From Methylonatrum kenyense (GTDB lineage Bacteria > Pseudomonadota > Gammaproteobacteria > Nitrococcales > Aquisalimonadaceae): 64,000 bases of DNA. The notes beneath the pieces were generated by a model. It was given only the letters and a program-made list of their open reading frames with translations, was not told the DNA's origin and did not search any database. Numbering within the stretch: the first letter of the stretch is position 1; each line of letters opens with the position of its first letter. Made by a program: the position numbers and the translations under genes. This document shows positions 63,310-64,000 of the stretch, piece after piece. The stretch spans positions 1-64,000 of the forward strand of contig NZ_JALPKO010000001.1 of NCBI RefSeq assembly GCF_023195885.1. Direction: 5' to 3'.

Positions 63310-64000
63310 TCACCGGCGGTGATCGAAGCGGGCGCGCAGACGCGCCAGGTCCGATTCCGACCAGCCCTCCGGCTCGGTCAGCGCCAACCAGGCATCGATA
63401 TAGTCCGGCGCGGCGATTTCGTGACCATAGCCCGTCGGAGCCTTGCCCGCGGCGATATCCGCGACCAGTTGCAGCATGGTCACCACCGGATACCAACGCA
63501 GTTCCGGTGACACGTCCGGCCCGCGGGGCGACTCCATCCAGGCCGGCTCCCGGTAGAACATCGACGGTTGGAAAAAGGTCACCGGATCGCTGGCGTATTG
63601 CAGGAACGCGATCCGGAAATCGCCCCAGCGGCCTTCCATTGTGTCCAGCCGCTCGTACTGATTCATGAACCGGACCACGGCGCCATCGCGGAATGTGGGC
63701 AACCAGGCCGGCGTCCCCGCGTCGCGGTCCCGTGTCACCATGGACCAGGTTTCGCTGCGGAACGGCGGCCCGCTCCAGAGAACACCATCGAAGGGATCAT
63801 CAATGATGTCGTAAACGTCGAACGAGCGATCGGAATTCAGGGCGCCCAGGCTCAGGCCGTGCAGGTACAGCCGGGGCCTTTCATCGGCAGGCAGGCGAGA
63901 CCAGTGATTGTAGATGGCCTTGAACAGTGCTCGGGCACTTTCGGCACCATAGTCCGCCTCCACCATCAACGACAGCGGACTGGGCAGATAGGAATACTGC
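63310..64000 (-). CDS. Alpha/beta-hydrolase membrane-protein family, C-terminal part (runs off the window)
   Basis: Open at the right edge: the frame continues past 64000 with QYSYLPSPLSLMVEADYGAE, so the start lies outside. The nucleophile is in YLHGLSLGAL (GxSxG), and FDGVLWSGPPF and YERLDTMEGRWGD follow. Fits the Abhydrolase_9 family, whose missing N-terminal half would hold several membrane helices. A start Met at 63969 is internal. Lipid or cell-wall substrate possible but not shown. Confidence 0.75.
   Translation of the reverse strand, partial: QYSYLPSPLSLMVEADYGAESARALFKAIYNHWSRLPADERPRLYLHGLSLGALNSDRSFDVYDIIDDPFDGVLWSGPPFRSETWSMVTRDRDAGTPAWLPTFRDGAVVRFMNQYERLDTMEGRWGDFRIAFLQYASDPVTFFQPSMFYREPAWMESPRGPDVSPELRWYPVVTMLQLVADIAAGKAPTGYGHEIAAPDYIDAWLALTEPEGWSESDLARLRARFDHRR

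Overview
The window is a GC-rich chromosomal segment of a gammaproteobacterium. Its core blocks (rpoE-rseA-rseC-mucD-lepA-lepB-DUF4845-rnc-era-recO-pdxJ-acpS, sdhCDAB with sdhE/ygfX, dapC-dapD-dapE, modABC, thiC behind a TPP riboswitch) are arranged as in Chromatiales/Ectothiorhodospiraceae-type or related deep gammaproteobacteria. That lineage guess is an inference from gene order, not a database result. No rRNA, tRNA, CRISPR array or intact mobile element was recognised.

Layout. 0-6.6 kb is accessory: a degraded IS5-type remnant, a MITE-like repeat, a glutaminase, a UPF0158 protein bracketed by GTGTCCC repeats, a membrane diguanylate cyclase, an IS3 fragment, an AT-rich cytochrome P450 that looks foreign, and a lone nucleotidyltransferase. 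6.6-10.9 kb holds a helicase/exonuclease pair resembling Bacillus MrfA/MrfB (YprA/YprB), divergent from a LexA-like repressor; the shared intergenic region carries two oppositely oriented GTTC-N7-GTTC boxes. 11-13.6 kb is modABC; 13.6-15.1 kb a GAF-GGDEF cyclase; 15.3-18.9 kb the succinylase branch of lysine/diaminopimelate synthesis. 19.1-36.6 kb is almost entirely minus strand: RNA modification (tmcA, trmO, rlmD), nucleotide hygiene (nudF), cysM, acpS, pdxJ, the recO-era-rnc-lepB-lepA block and the sigma-E envelope stress operon, from which rseB is absent. nadB runs divergently from rpoE.

38.6-43.1 kb is the succinate dehydrogenase locus, including both assembly-factor types (SdhE and a 55-residue DUF1674/SDHAF4-like ORF). 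Then come ygfZ, a lactate permease with a divergent IclR regulator, the riboswitch-thiC unit, and KDPG aldolase. 51.2-56.3 kb is a probable genomic islet (RDD protein, secreted orphan, IS5 remnant, flippase, asparagine-synthetase-like enzyme) bracketed by the same GTGTCCC repeats. 56.4-64 kb carries a LysR/EamA divergent pair, a thioesterase, a DUF2914 membrane protein, a GNAT enzyme, orphan secreted proteins, a triple-BON protein and the C-terminal part of a membrane alpha/beta-hydrolase.

Two themes cut across the window. One is a family of MITE-like elements whose terminal inverted repeats begin (T)TA(A/G)GG(A)AAC; several abut genes so closely that they supply the stop codon. The other is the LexA-like/MrfAB unit, which suggests a DNA-damage-inducible crosslink repair module in a gammaproteobacterium using an alphaproteobacterial-type operator.
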